Assembly: GCF_018139625.1 (NCBI RefSeq)
Contig: NZ_JAGSOH010000003.1
Coordinates: 62,001-126,000, forward strand
Reading direction: 5' to 3'
Source: Actinospica acidithermotolerans
GTDB taxonomy: Bacteria; Actinomycetota; Actinomycetes; Streptomycetales; Catenulisporaceae
Length of the DNA stretch: 64,000 nt
A program made the translations under genes and the position numbers. This document shows, piece after piece, positions 9,358 through 17,269 of this stretch. A model generated the notes under the pieces. It did not search any database. It was given only the letters and a program-made list of their open reading frames with translations, and was not told where the DNA came from. Within the stretch, counting starts at the first letter, position 1, and each line of letters starts with the position of its first letter.

Positions 9358-10671
9358 TCAGCCGGTCGTCCAGCCGGAGTCGACGCCGTTGTTGAGCACC
9401 TTGAGCATCTGCTGGGCGACGGACTGCAGGCCGGCCTGGGCGCTCGCCTTGCCGGAGAGGATGCTCTGCACGCCGGTGTCGAAGGGGGTGAACAGGTCGG
9501 AGCCCTGCGGGATGGCCGGGCGCGGCATGTCGTCCTTGATCACCGCGTCGAAGGCGGTGAGCGCGGCGTTCCCGGTGACCTGCGGGTCGGACCAGGCGGC
9601 CTGGTGGGTCGGCAGGGTGTTGTTGCGGGAGGCCACGTACGCCTGGCTGGCGGCGGAGTTGATGTACTGCACGAACAGCTCGGAGGCGCTGAGGCTGGCC
9701 GAGCCGGCGTAGACGACCAGATCCTGGCCGCCGGTCGGGGTGCCCGCCCGGACCGAGCCGGCCGGCACCGGGGCGATGCCGAGGTTCGCCTTGTCCGTGA
9801 AGGCGCTGCCCGACTGGTCGTCGGCGGTGGACCACGGGCCGTTGAGGACCATCGCGACCTTGCCCGACTTGAACGCGTTCTGCATGTTCGTGTAAGCGTT
9901 CGACGACGTGTCCGTCTCGGCGGCGCCCGAGGAGATCAGATCCTGGACGATGCCGAACGCCTTCACCACCGCCGCGCTCCCGACGGTGACCTTCTTGCCC
10001 GAGGTGTCGACCATGTCGCCGCCCTCGCCGTAGATGAAGGGCAGCATGAAGTAGCTGGAGTCGCCGCGCAGGAAGATCGCCGGCTTGCCGGTCTTCGCCT
10101 TGATGGCCAGCGCGTCGGTCTTGAGGGCGGCCCAGGTGGTCGGCGCGGAGCCGATGCCGGCGGCGGTGAACTCGGCCTTGTTGTAGAGCAGCGCCAGCGC
10201 GTCGGTGACCTGCGGGACGCCGTAGGTCGCGCCGTTGTACTTGGTGGTCGCGGCGGGGGCGGAGAGGTAGTCGGAGGCGTCGGACAGGGCCGGGGTGCCG
10301 TCGAGCTTCTGCAGGTACCCGGCCTGGGCCAGCGCGGGAACCCAGCCGATGTCGGAGCGGAAGACGTCCGGGGCGCCGCTGCCGCCCGCGGCGGCGGTCT
10401 TGAAGGCGTTCTCCGCGGTGCCGAACGCCTTGTTCACATAGGTGACCTTGATGCCGGGGTACGCGGCCTCGAACTTGGCTATCAGGGCCTTGTAGGCAGG
10501 CGCCTCGGCCTGCGGGTCGGAGGTGTCCCAGAAGGTGACCGTGCCCTTGGCCGAAGCCGGATCGGTCGAGCCGGCGGCGGCAGTGCTCGAAGAGCCCCCG
10601 CTGCTGCACGCCGCGAGCGTAGACGCCGCGAGTATCGATGCCAGAACCGCCGGGATGCTTCGTCGCATCAC
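9358..10671 (-). CDS. Extracellular sugar-binding lipoprotein of an ABC transporter, MalE type
   Basis: A 437-residue protein. The signal peptide ends in a lipobox (STLAACSSG, Cys at about residue 22), so the mature protein is lipid-anchored outside the cell. The mature domain starts with GTVTFWDTSDPQAEAPAY and contains FEAAYPGIKVTYVN, typical of CUT1 alpha-glucoside binding proteins. It is the first gene of the operon that continues through two permeases, a GH13 glucosidase, a LacI repressor and a PfkB kinase. Operator-like repeats lie 110-180 bases upstream. Confidence 0.93.
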   Translation of the reverse strand: MMRRSIPAVLASILAASTLAACSSGGSSSTAAAGSTDPASAKGTVTFWDTSDPQAEAPAYKALIAKFEAAYPGIKVTYVNKAFGTAENAFKTAAAGGSGAPDVFRSDIGWVPALAQAGYLQKLDGTPALSDASDYLSAPAATTKYNGATYGVPQVTDALALLYNKAEFTAAGIGSAPTTWAALKTDALAIKAKTGKPAIFLRGDSSYFMLPFIYGEGGDMVDTSGKKVTVGSAAVVKAFGIVQDLISSGAAETDTSSNAYTNMQNAFKSGKVAMVLNGPWSTADDQSGSAFTDKANLGIAPVPAGSVRAGTPTGGQDLVVYAGSASLSASELFVQYINSAASQAYVASRNNTLPTHQAAWSDPQVTGNAALTAFDAVIKDDMPRPAIPQGSDLFTPFDTGVQSILSGKASAQAGLQSVAQQMLKVLNNGVDSGWTTG

Positions 10672-10778
10672 ACGAGCTCCTTGTCCGCAAAGTCAGGAAA
10701 GAACCAAGGTCCCGAGACGGCTCACGCGTCCCGGGGGCCCCGTCATCGGGGCACGAGCCAGAAAGCTAGCAGTACCAA

Positions 10779-10850
10779 CGCAAGACTTCCAGCTTCTTGC
10801 GGAAAACCTGCGTATAGCTTGCGTCCTGATTCGGAAAGACTTGCGCAAGT
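10779..10850. promoter_or_regulatory. Cluster of LacI-type operators upstream of the sugar operon
   Basis: CGCAAG (10779-10784) and CTTGCG (10796-10801 and 10818-10823) are followed by the perfect 12-bp palindrome ACTTGCGCAAGT (10839-10850). Repeated TTGC/GCAA elements are characteristic of actinobacterial maltose-type LacI regulators. The sites fit control of the binding-protein gene starting at 10671 by the LacI protein encoded at 4399-5433. The 352-base gap 10672-11023 also holds a DosR-like box for the opposite gene. Confidence 0.55.
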
Positions 10851-10919
10851 AAGCACGATGTCATCCAACCCGGCACTCCCGGCGGGATCGCCGCATGCCG
10901 GGAGGAATCGGACGGCCGT

Positions 10920-10934
10920 GGGCCGAACGTCCCC
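10920..10934. promoter_or_regulatory. DosR/DevR-like box upstream of the flavodoxin gene
   Basis: GGGCCGAACGTCCCC; read on the other strand it contains GGGACGTTCGGCCC, close to the dormancy-regulator consensus GGGACTTNNGNCCC. It is centred about 97 bases upstream of the flavodoxin ATG. It is one of five such boxes within 8 kb. Confidence 0.5.
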
Positions 10935-11023
10935 GAATCCGTGCGCCGCAAGGCCTGGGACGCCGGGCACGGGCCCGCGGCACGCTGGAATCGAGGCCCG
11001 CACGACAATCGCGGAGGTGTGAG

Positions 11024-11536
11024 ATGCATGTGCTGATCGCCTATGCGACCGCGCACGGCTCCACCCAGGGGATCGCCGAGCATCTCGGGAAGGTCCTGGC
11101 GGCCCACGGGGCGGACGTCGAGGTCCGGTCCGCCGGGGACGTGGACGCGATCGACGGCTACGACGTCTTCGTGATCGGAAGCGCCGTCCACGACCAGCGC
11201 TGGCTGCCGACGGCCGTGGACCTGGTGCGCCGGCACGCCGGGGAACTGTCCGGCCACCCGGTCTGGCTCTTCAGCGTAGGGATGCCGGGCGCGCTGCGCC
11301 GGCCGCTCAATCGCTGGGCGTACGCCGAGGAACCGAAGCTGCTTGCCCAGTTCGAGGGCGTGCTCGAGCCGCTCGGCCATCGCCTGCTCTCCGGCGTCGT
11401 CAGGCCGGATCAGCTGCCGTGGACCGGCAGGCTGGCCTTCCGGGCGATCGGCGGCCGCTACGGCGACTACCGCGACTGGTCCGAGATCGAGGCATGGGCC
11501 GCGACCATCGCGGCGACGAGCGCTATCGACTCCTGA
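11024..11536 (+). CDS. Flavodoxin-domain protein (HemG/protoporphyrinogen-oxidase-like)
   Basis: A 170-residue flavodoxin-fold protein. The FMN phosphate loop is visible at the N terminus (YATAHGSTQGIAEHL). The GSAVHDQRWLP segment matches the HemG-like flavodoxin family. The ATG at 11024 has a GGAGGTG ribosome-binding site; upstream in-frame sequence is not conserved in character. Its likely role is FMN-dependent redox chemistry, possibly oxygen-independent protoporphyrinogen oxidation. The upstream DosR-like box suggests induction under hypoxia or redox stress, together with the neighbouring stress genes. Confidence 0.85.
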   Translation: MHVLIAYATAHGSTQGIAEHLGKVLAAHGADVEVRSAGDVDAIDGYDVFVIGSAVHDQRWLPTAVDLVRRHAGELSGHPVWLFSVGMPGALRRPLNRWAYAEEPKLLAQFEGVLEPLGHRLLSGVVRPDQLPWTGRLAFRAIGGRYGDYRDWSEIEAWAATIAATSAIDS

Positions 11537-11647
11537 TCGAGCCCGTCACGCCGCCCCCGCGCACGGCCGGTGCGCCGGTGAACTTCGCTTCCGGCGCACC
11601 GCTTCACCGCAGGCAGCGACCGGCTCCGGCCCGCGGCCCGCACCTCA

Positions 11648-11663
11648 AGGGCCGAAAGGCCCT
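11648..11663. promoter_or_regulatory. DosR/DevR-like box upstream of the SpoIIE-type phosphatase gene
   Basis: AGGGCCGAAAGGCCCT is an imperfect palindrome of the same AGGGCCG-NNN-GGCCCT type as the box at 18871. It is centred about 60 bases before the phosphatase start codon. Confidence 0.5.
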
Positions 11664-11715
11664 GTCCGACCGGCGTTGCGCGGGAAAGGCTTTGATCAGC
11701 ACTTCCGAACCGACT

Positions 11716-12966
11716 ATGGCCGAACTCATGAGCTCACCGAGGACACCGCTGTGGCGCCATCCGCGTGCGATCACCGCCGGGATGCTGGTAGTCCTCGCCA
11801 CGATGCTCCTCATCGACGAATTCACGCCGCCCAGCATCCGGCTCGGGCCCGTGATGGTGGCCGTTCCCGCGCTCGCCGCCGTCTTCTGCACACCGCTCGA
11901 AGTGCTCCTGATCCTGGCGGCCACGCTCGTCGCCGTCATCCTCGCCGCTGACGTGAACCAGCAACTGGACCAGGCGAACTTCCCCGTCCAGCTCGGCGCC
12001 ATCGCCCTGATCTCCATCGCCGCCCTCGGCGCGAGCATCGTGCGCGCGCGGCGGGAACGCGACCTGGCCAAGTCGCGAACCGTCGCCGAGGTCACCCAGC
12101 GGCTGCTGCTGCGGCCGCTGCCCCGGCGGATCGGCGAGCTCTCCTTCTCGTCGCTGTACCTGGCCGCGGACGAGGAGGCGCTGATCGGCGGCGATCTCTA
12201 CGGCGTGATCGACACCGGTGACGGGGTGCGCGTCCTCATCGGCGACGCCCAGGGCAAGGGCCTGGCCGCATTGGAGATGGCCAGCTACGTCCTGGGCGCG
12301 TTCCGCCGGCTCTCCCGCCGACGCCTGCCGCTGACGTCGCTGGCCGCCGCGATGGACGAGGAGTTCCGCACGGAGCTGGCGGAGTCCGCGGCGATGAGCG
12401 GCGATCCCCGGCGCACCCGCGGCGGCAGCTACCAGGAGGAGGGCTTCGTGACGGCCCTGCTGCTCGAGATCCCGAAGAGCGACGGCGCCCTGAGCGTATT
12501 GAACCTGGGCCACACCGAGCCGTTCCTGATCCGCCAGGGCACCGCCACACCGATCCGGCCCGGCGCCTTCGCGGCCCCCCTCGGCCTCGGCGACCTCTCC
12601 GGACCGGCGCCCGCCGCCGACGCCGTGCCCTTCCCGCCGGACGCGACGATCCTGCTGTACACGGACGGCCTGATCGAGGCCCGCAACCGGGCCGGCGAGT
12701 TCTATCCCTTCGCCGAGCGGCTCAACCGCCTCGCCGACCTCCATCCCGACGATCTCCTCCGTGCGATCCACGACGACCTACGCCGGTACGTGGGCACCAG
12801 ACTCTCCGACGACATCGCGATGGTGGCGATCCGACGGAGCGGAGTCCCCTCTCGGGTCGAGTCCGTGGTGGACGAGGCGGGGGGTATGGCCGGCGGCTTC
12901 GACCGGAGCCGCCCCGTGGCCGACGCCGGTCGCGGCGGGCTGGAGCGGTCCGCCGACCAGGTGTGA
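11716..12966 (+). CDS. Membrane-anchored PP2C/SpoIIE-type serine phosphatase
   Basis: A 416-residue protein. Three or four membrane segments occupy about residues 15-110. A short RARRERDLAKSRTVAEVTQ helix links to a SpoIIE/RsbU-type phosphatase domain. Metal-ligand motifs are visible: GGDLYGVI, IGDAQGKGLAA, LYTDGLIEARN and the terminal SDDIAM. Such proteins dephosphorylate anti-anti-sigma factors. No partner anti-sigma or STAS gene is present in the window. The start could be 11716 or the in-frame ATG at 11728; neither has a strong ribosome-binding site. The 3' end overlaps the DosR-like box of the next gene. Confidence 0.85.
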   Translation: MAELMSSPRTPLWRHPRAITAGMLVVLATMLLIDEFTPPSIRLGPVMVAVPALAAVFCTPLEVLLILAATLVAVILAADVNQQLDQANFPVQLGAIALISIAALGASIVRARRERDLAKSRTVAEVTQRLLLRPLPRRIGELSFSSLYLAADEEALIGGDLYGVIDTGDGVRVLIGDAQGKGLAALEMASYVLGAFRRLSRRRLPLTSLAAAMDEEFRTELAESAAMSGDPRRTRGGSYQEEGFVTALLLEIPKSDGALSVLNLGHTEPFLIRQGTATPIRPGAFAAPLGLGDLSGPAPAADAVPFPPDATILLYTDGLIEARNRAGEFYPFAERLNRLADLHPDDLLRAIHDDLRRYVGTRLSDDIAMVAIRRSGVPSRVESVVDEAGGMAGGFDRSRPVADAGRGGLERSADQV

Positions 12967-12987
12967 GGTCCCGGGACCTCCGCCCCT
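12965..12987. promoter_or_regulatory. Palindrome and DosR/DevR-like box upstream of the universal stress gene
   Basis: GAGGTCCCGGGACCTC (12965-12980) is a perfect 16-bp palindrome that overlaps the phosphatase stop codon. From 12973 the sequence GGGACCTCCGCCCCT matches the dormancy-box consensus at nearly every fixed position. It is centred about 90 bases upstream of the universal stress protein ATG at 13071. Confidence 0.5.
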
Positions 12988-13070
12988 GGTGCGCTCCGCG
13001 TCGGCGGATGACCGTGGAAATGCAGGGGTTGCCGCGTGCAGCGATCGCCTACCTCGGTTGGAGGAGAGCC

Positions 13071-13912
13071 ATGACGATGACAGCCGGGCCGGCCGGGCGA
13101 TACATCGTCGCCGGGGTCGACCACTCGCCCGGGGCGCGGTGCGCGGCCGAGTGGGCCGCGTACGAAGCCGAAAGCCGGCGTCTGTCCGTGCACCTTCTGC
13201 ACGCGCTGGAGCCCGATACGGATGATCAGGGGCGCGCCGCGGAGGAACTGCTCGACGACGTCGCCCGGCAACTGCGCCGCCACCACCCGGCCGTGACCGT
13301 CACCACCGGGATCGTGCCCGGGCCGGCGACGTCCGCACTGGTCTTCGCGGCCGGGGGCGGCGCCGAGCTCCTGGTCACCGGCTGCCGCGGCTACGCGTCG
13401 GCGTCCGGCATGCCGCCGGGCTCGGTGACCTGCGCCCTGGCGGCCCGGTCGCCGCGGCCGTTCGTCGTGGTGCGCGATCAGCCCACCGACCCCGACCGCG
13501 GGGACATCGTGCTCGGCGTCGGACCGCGGCAGGATCCCGCGGCCGTCCGCTTCGCCCTGCGGCGCGCCGCGCGGCAGGACTCGCGCGTCTTCGCGGTGCG
13601 GGCCTGGCAGCCCGCCGGGCGCAGCTGCGAGGGAGCACGGCCGCCCGGCTCCGAGGCCGTGGATCGCGCGCAGGGCGAGGACGTGATGCGGCTGCTCGAC
13701 GCGGAGCGCGGCACTACCCCGGGGTGCGGGCCATCGTCGAGACGGCCTGCGACGCGCCCGCGCCGGCCCTGCTGCTCGCGGCGAAGGACGCGCAGATGCT
13801 GGTGCTCGGCGCGCACGGCCGGTCCGGCGGCGTGCCCAGGGTCGGCTCGACGGTCTACGAGATGCTCGTGCACTGCCCGGTCCCGGTCGCGATCGTGCCT
13901 TCGGCGGCCTGA
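13071..13912 (+). pseudogene. Tandem universal stress protein (UspA fold) with an apparent frameshift
   Basis: The ATG at 13071 follows a GGAGGAGA ribosome-binding site. The first UspA domain (YIVAGVDHSPGARCAAEWAA onward) and the start of the second domain are in one frame. At about 13700-13726 the coding signal moves to another frame, which encodes the missing C-terminal part: HYPGVRAIVETACDAP, then LVLGAHGRSGGVPRVGS with the ATP-binding glycine motif, ending at 13912. One missing base explains the shift. Either the gene is broken, leaving one intact domain plus an unrelated tail, or this is a sequencing error. Two-domain universal stress proteins are classic DosR-regulon members. Confidence 0.75.
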
Positions 13913-13937
13913 GGCGCGTCAGGGTGCTTCGAAAGCG

Positions 13938-14822
13938 TCAGGGGCGCTCGAAACGCGTGCGGCGGCCGACGACGGCTCCTGCCAGCTCGTCCAGGCTCTC
14001 GCCGGAGGCGTAGGCGCGGGCGCGCAGCAGTGCGGAGGCGTCCTCGAGCCCGCAGCCGAGCTGCTCCGCGATGACGCCCGTCGCCTGGTTGACCAGTGAT
14101 CGCCGGCCCGCGTCCACGAGCTGCGACCAGTCGCCCATCTCCCGCCGGACGTCGGGCAGCACCAGGTGGAACAGGGCGTCGGCGAGCTCACGCAGTCCCG
14201 GGAGGTCGGTCGCGCCGCCGACGACGGGCGGATCGAGGACGGTCAGCGTGCCCGAGGCCGATCCGGGGAGCACGACCGGGACCGCCACCAGCCGATGGAC
14301 GCCGAGGCCGGTGGCCGCGGAACCGAAGGCGGGCCAGTCCGTGTCGAGCTCCGCATCCGTCGCGGCCACCATCCGTCCCTCCACGGCGCTGGTCAGGGTC
14401 GGCCCTTCGCCGCAGACGAACTCCAGGTCCTGCACCGCCTTCGTGCGCTCGTCGGAGACGGCGCACAGCAGTTCCTCGAACGCCGTGCCGAACAGGGTCA
14501 GCGCGGCTCCGCGGGCCTTCGCGACCCCCGCCACCGCCGTCATGAAAAGGGCGGTGGGGCTCAGCGGTGCCGAATCGCCGAGCATCGCGACCAGCCTGGC
14601 CGCGAAGGCCGAGTGCATCGCGGCCGCCGCGTCGTGCCTCGCGGCCACCTTCCGGTGGGTCCCGGCCATCCGCAGGTGCAGCGTGCGCTGTGCCGCGGAG
14701 CCGACGTCCGCCTGCCGCTCGTGCCGCTCGCCGATCCCGGCGGCGCGCCTGGCCCTCGCGCGTTCCAGGGAAGCGCGGCCGAGCGCCTGCCGCAGCAGCG
14801 CTTGCGACGAGTCGTCGGGCAT
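13938..14822 (-). CDS. GAF-ANTAR regulatory protein
   Basis: A 294-residue cytosolic protein. After a charged N-terminal helix of about 80 residues there is a GAF-type sensor domain (residues about 85-225). A C-terminal ANTAR RNA-binding domain follows: LVNQATGVIAEQLGCGLEDA, then LLRARAYASGESLDELA. ANTAR domains act by binding paired hairpins in leader RNAs and preventing termination. The start MPDDSSQALL at 14822 was chosen because further upstream the frame is a shadow of the CheB gene. It is one of three GAF-ANTAR genes within 5 kb. The targets are unknown. Confidence 0.85.
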   Translation of the reverse strand: MPDDSSQALLRQALGRASLERARARRAAGIGERHERQADVGSAAQRTLHLRMAGTHRKVAARHDAAAAMHSAFAARLVAMLGDSAPLSPTALFMTAVAGVAKARGAALTLFGTAFEELLCAVSDERTKAVQDLEFVCGEGPTLTSAVEGRMVAATDAELDTDWPAFGSAATGLGVHRLVAVPVVLPGSASGTLTVLDPPVVGGATDLPGLRELADALFHLVLPDVRREMGDWSQLVDAGRRSLVNQATGVIAEQLGCGLEDASALLRARAYASGESLDELAGAVVGRRTRFERP

Positions 14823-14886
14823 ATCGGCAGCGTAGTCCCCGGCAGCGGCGGAGTCACCAGGTGCGGGCGCGCGCCACGGCCGGCCG

Positions 14887-15534
14887 TCACGCCGCGACGC
14901 GGCGGCCGATCTCTCCGGCCAGCACCTCCAGGGGGAGGATCGCGTCGGGCTCGCAGCGCGAGACGGCCGCGTCCGGCATGCCGCGGACCGCGGCCGTATC
15001 CGGGTCCTCGACGAGCACGGTCCCGCCGTGCTGCTTGATCGCGGCGGCGCCGGCCGAGCCGTCCCGGCCGGCGCCGGTGAGCACGCACGCGATCGCGCCG
15101 GATCCGTACACGGCGGCCACCGAATCGAACAGCCGGTCGGCGGACGGGCGCACGTAGTTGACCGGCTCGGAGTCGGCGAGGCGCACGGTGCCGTCGGACG
15201 CGGCGAGCAGGTGACTGCCCGGCGGGGCCACATACACCACACCCGGTTCGATCCGCTCGCCGTCCTCGGCGAGCCGGACCGGCAGCGCGCTGCTGCGGCC
15301 GAGGACCTGGGCGACGGAGGTGGGGTACTTCGGCGAGAGGTGCTGGACGACGAGCACGGGCATCGGGAATCCGGCCGGAAGCTCGGCGAGCAGCGTGCGG
15401 AGCGCGGCGATCCCGCCTGCCGACGCCGCGAGCGCGAGCACCCGTCGGCCGCCTCCGGCGTTTCCGACGCCTGTCACCGAACCAGCGTAACCGCTGGAGG
15501 TTGCGCCGAGCTCATCCGCGCGTGTCGACACCAT
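14887..15534 (-). CDS. CheB-type methylesterase domain protein without a receiver domain
   Basis: A 215-residue stand-alone CheB catalytic domain. The catalytic triad is visible: Ser38 in LAASAGG, His65 in VVQHLSPKY and Asp158 in LTGAGRDGSAG. The receiver domain that normally regulates CheB is absent. No chemoreceptor, CheA or flagellar gene occurs in the window, so a role outside chemotaxis is likely, in common with the CheR-PAS protein at 18896-20758. The start at 15534 overlaps the upstream GAF gene by 23 bases, which suggests co-transcription. Confidence 0.85.
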   Translation of the reverse strand: MVSTRADELGATSSGYAGSVTGVGNAGGGRRVLALAASAGGIAALRTLLAELPAGFPMPVLVVQHLSPKYPTSVAQVLGRSSALPVRLAEDGERIEPGVVYVAPPGSHLLAASDGTVRLADSEPVNYVRPSADRLFDSVAAVYGSGAIACVLTGAGRDGSAGAAAIKQHGGTVLVEDPDTAAVRGMPDAAVSRCEPDAILPLEVLAGEIGRRVAA

Positions 15535-16075
15535 CGTCCGGAGCCTCCTCGTCGATCCTGCGCATCGTCGCGCCGAGAGAGTCGATCGCCGCCTGCAGAT
15601 GCCGCATCGCCTGACCGCGCACGGCGGTCTCGATCAGGAGCGTCGCGAGTATCCCCGCCAGCCTCAACCGCTCCGCCGAGAGCCGGACGGCCCGCCGCTG
15701 GCAGAGCAGCATCGCTCCCGGATGCTCGCCGTCGTCTGCGGGGATTGCGATGACGCCGGCGCCTCCGCTGGCGCGCAACGCGTCGGCGTAGGCCGGCCAG
15801 CGCTTGTCGTGCTGCCCCAAGGCGAAGCGCACGATCTCGCCGCTGTCCAGGCTCACGGCAGCGGGCCCGGGCGCGCCGCCGGCTTCAAGGGCGCACAGCC
15901 CGTACACGGATTCGTCGGACGCCAGCGCGACGGAGTCGAGAGCGCCGTCATGGGCCAGCAGCACACCGACACCGTCGACGCCGAGCACGCGTGCGACCCC
16001 GGCAGCGTGGGTGTCGGCACGGAACCCGGGCGGTCGTCGCACGACCGTCGGATCCGGCACGGCGCCACTCGTCAT
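15512..16075 (-). CDS. GAF-domain-like protein
   Basis: A 187-residue protein. Residues about 20-150 look like a single GAF sensor domain: GVARVLGVDGVGVLLAHDG, then VRFALGQHDKRWPAYADAL, then GVIAIPADDGEHPGAMLLC. A C-terminal helix (QAMRHLQAAIDSLGATMRRI) could dimerise. Unlike its neighbours it has no ANTAR domain. It overlaps the CheB-type gene downstream, so the sensor may feed into that enzyme. The ligand is unknown. Confidence 0.7.
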   Translation of the reverse strand: MTSGAVPDPTVVRRPPGFRADTHAAGVARVLGVDGVGVLLAHDGALDSVALASDESVYGLCALEAGGAPGPAAVSLDSGEIVRFALGQHDKRWPAYADALRASGGAGVIAIPADDGEHPGAMLLCQRRAVRLSAERLRLAGILATLLIETAVRGQAMRHLQAAIDSLGATMRRIDEEAPDDGVDTRG

Positions 16076-16120
16076 GCCGCCAAGCTAGCCGGGCGTCGGC
16101 GGGCCCAATAGGGCCTCAAG

Positions 16121-16615
16121 TCACACGAGTCGGAATCCGGTAACCATTCGGGGCACGATGCACAGGACCTCGTCCGTGGCCGGCTCGAACCACGGCGCGC
16201 ACAGCCGGAGGTAGCGCTCCCTCATCTCCGGCTCGGTCACCGGCGCGGCCCGGCCGACCACGGAGACGCTCCATCCCAGGCGGGTATCGACGTCGATCGA
16301 GTCGGCCTGGTAGGCGACGACGGAGCCGCCGGCGTCCGTCCCGCAGATCGCGGACAGGGTGCCTCGGGTGTCCGTCCGGAAGATGACCAGCCCGTGCGCG
16401 AGGATGTGGTTGACCGTCCGGATCGCGGGCAGCGCGTCGAGGGTGAACACGACCCGGCCGAACTGCACACTGCCGAGCATCCGCAGCGCCTCGCCCGAGT
16501 CGAGTTCCGCGAGCCGGCGCAGTGCCGCCGGGTCCGAGGCGCCGCGATCACCGTCCCGCCGGATGCCCTGCGGCGTGACGCCGCGGCCGCCTGCCCTGGA
16601 GCCCTGTTCGCTCAA
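16121..16615 (-). CDS. Pyridoxamine 5'-phosphate oxidase-family (split-barrel flavin-binding) protein
   Basis: About 164 residues from the TTG at 16615. The core LRRLAELDSGEALRMLGSVQ followed by FGRVVFTLDALPAIRTVNH is the usual N-terminal strand set of actinobacterial PNPOx-like proteins, which bind FMN or F420. An in-frame ATG at 16726 would add 37 Arg/Ser-rich residues. I prefer the shorter form because a DosR-like box (16744-16758) lies only 18 bases before that ATG, which would put the promoter inside the longer gene. The start is uncertain. PNPOx-like proteins and universal stress proteins are often co-regulated. Confidence 0.75.
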   Translation of the reverse strand: MSEQGSRAGGRGVTPQGIRRDGDRGASDPAALRRLAELDSGEALRMLGSVQFGRVVFTLDALPAIRTVNHILAHGLVIFRTDTRGTLSAICGTDAGGSVVAYQADSIDVDTRLGWSVSVVGRAAPVTEPEMRERYLRLCAPWFEPATDEVLCIVPRMVTGFRLV

Positions 16616-16743
16616 TGTCGATTCCGATCGTGTGGACCGCGCTCGAGGGGAGGCGGCGAGCGAGCCGCGGCCGAGACGCGGGATACATCTAACCCGAATA
16701 CCCGCCAAGCCATCCAGCATCCACACCTTCGCCTGTCCTGCCT

Positions 16744-16758
16744 AGGGCCGAAAGTCCT
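16744..16758. promoter_or_regulatory. DosR/DevR-like box upstream of the PNPOx-family gene
   Basis: AGGGCCGAAAGTCCT; on the minus strand it reads AGGACTTTCGGCCCT, matching the dormancy-box consensus GGGACTTNNGNCCCT at 14 of 15 positions, counting N as a match. A possible -10 (TTAGAT) lies about 55 bases further along the minus strand. The gap 16616-16919 holds no other feature I can recognise. Confidence 0.55.
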
Positions 16759-16919
16759 GTAGCGCGCTGGCTACTCCGGGTGCCGGGACGTATGCTGGAG
16801 GCGCTTTCCAACCAGGGCTAGCCGGAGCACGAACAGCTCCGCGCCCGAAGGTCTGCTGTCCCGGACCCCGACAGTCGGCGATCACGCAATCAGACGCCTA
16901 CGACTGTGCGAGGTCCACC

Positions 16920-17219
16920 GTGCACACCGACCACATCTCCGGCCTTGTCCAAAGCGGTCGCGGCGCCGCGGCCGCGCAGTCGACGGGCGATCTCACCGGG
17001 CCGTCCCCGGAGTCCGCGCGGCACGTGCTGGTGGAGACACTGCTGCGGATCGGGCTCGACCTGCACGTCGCGCTCGAAGCCTCGACCCGGGCGCCGGTGA
17101 CCCGCCACCTGCACAGCGCGGTGGCCCACACGGACGAGGCGCTCCGGCTGGCGCGCCTGGCCGCGCTCGAGCACGCGAGTGCCGCGGAGACCGCCCCCAG
17201 CCGGCCGCATGCGCACTAG
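16920..17219 (+). CDS. Small hypothetical protein
   Basis: 99 residues from a GTG at 16920. Residues 33-85 form a predicted amphipathic helical pair (ARHVLVETLLRIGLDLHVAL, then HLHSAVAHTDEALRLARLAA). I do not recognise the family. It lies in the same direction as the GAF-ANTAR gene that begins 50 bases after its stop, so the two may be co-transcribed. Codon use fits a high-GC gene, but the ribosome-binding site (GCGAGG) is weak. Confidence 0.45.
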   Translation: MHTDHISGLVQSGRGAAAAQSTGDLTGPSPESARHVLVETLLRIGLDLHVALEASTRAPVTRHLHSAVAHTDEALRLARLAALEHASAAETAPSRPHAH

Positions 17220-17269
17220 ACTCCGGACCCGGGCCGGACACACCGCGACAGGGCTAAGGAGCTTCCGCG

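Noticed and set aside
16101-16115. Sixth DosR-like box, GGGCCCAATAGGGCC
   Set aside because: It lacks the conserved GGGAC/GNCCC spacing and lies only 26 bases before a start codon, overlapping the preceding gene's end.
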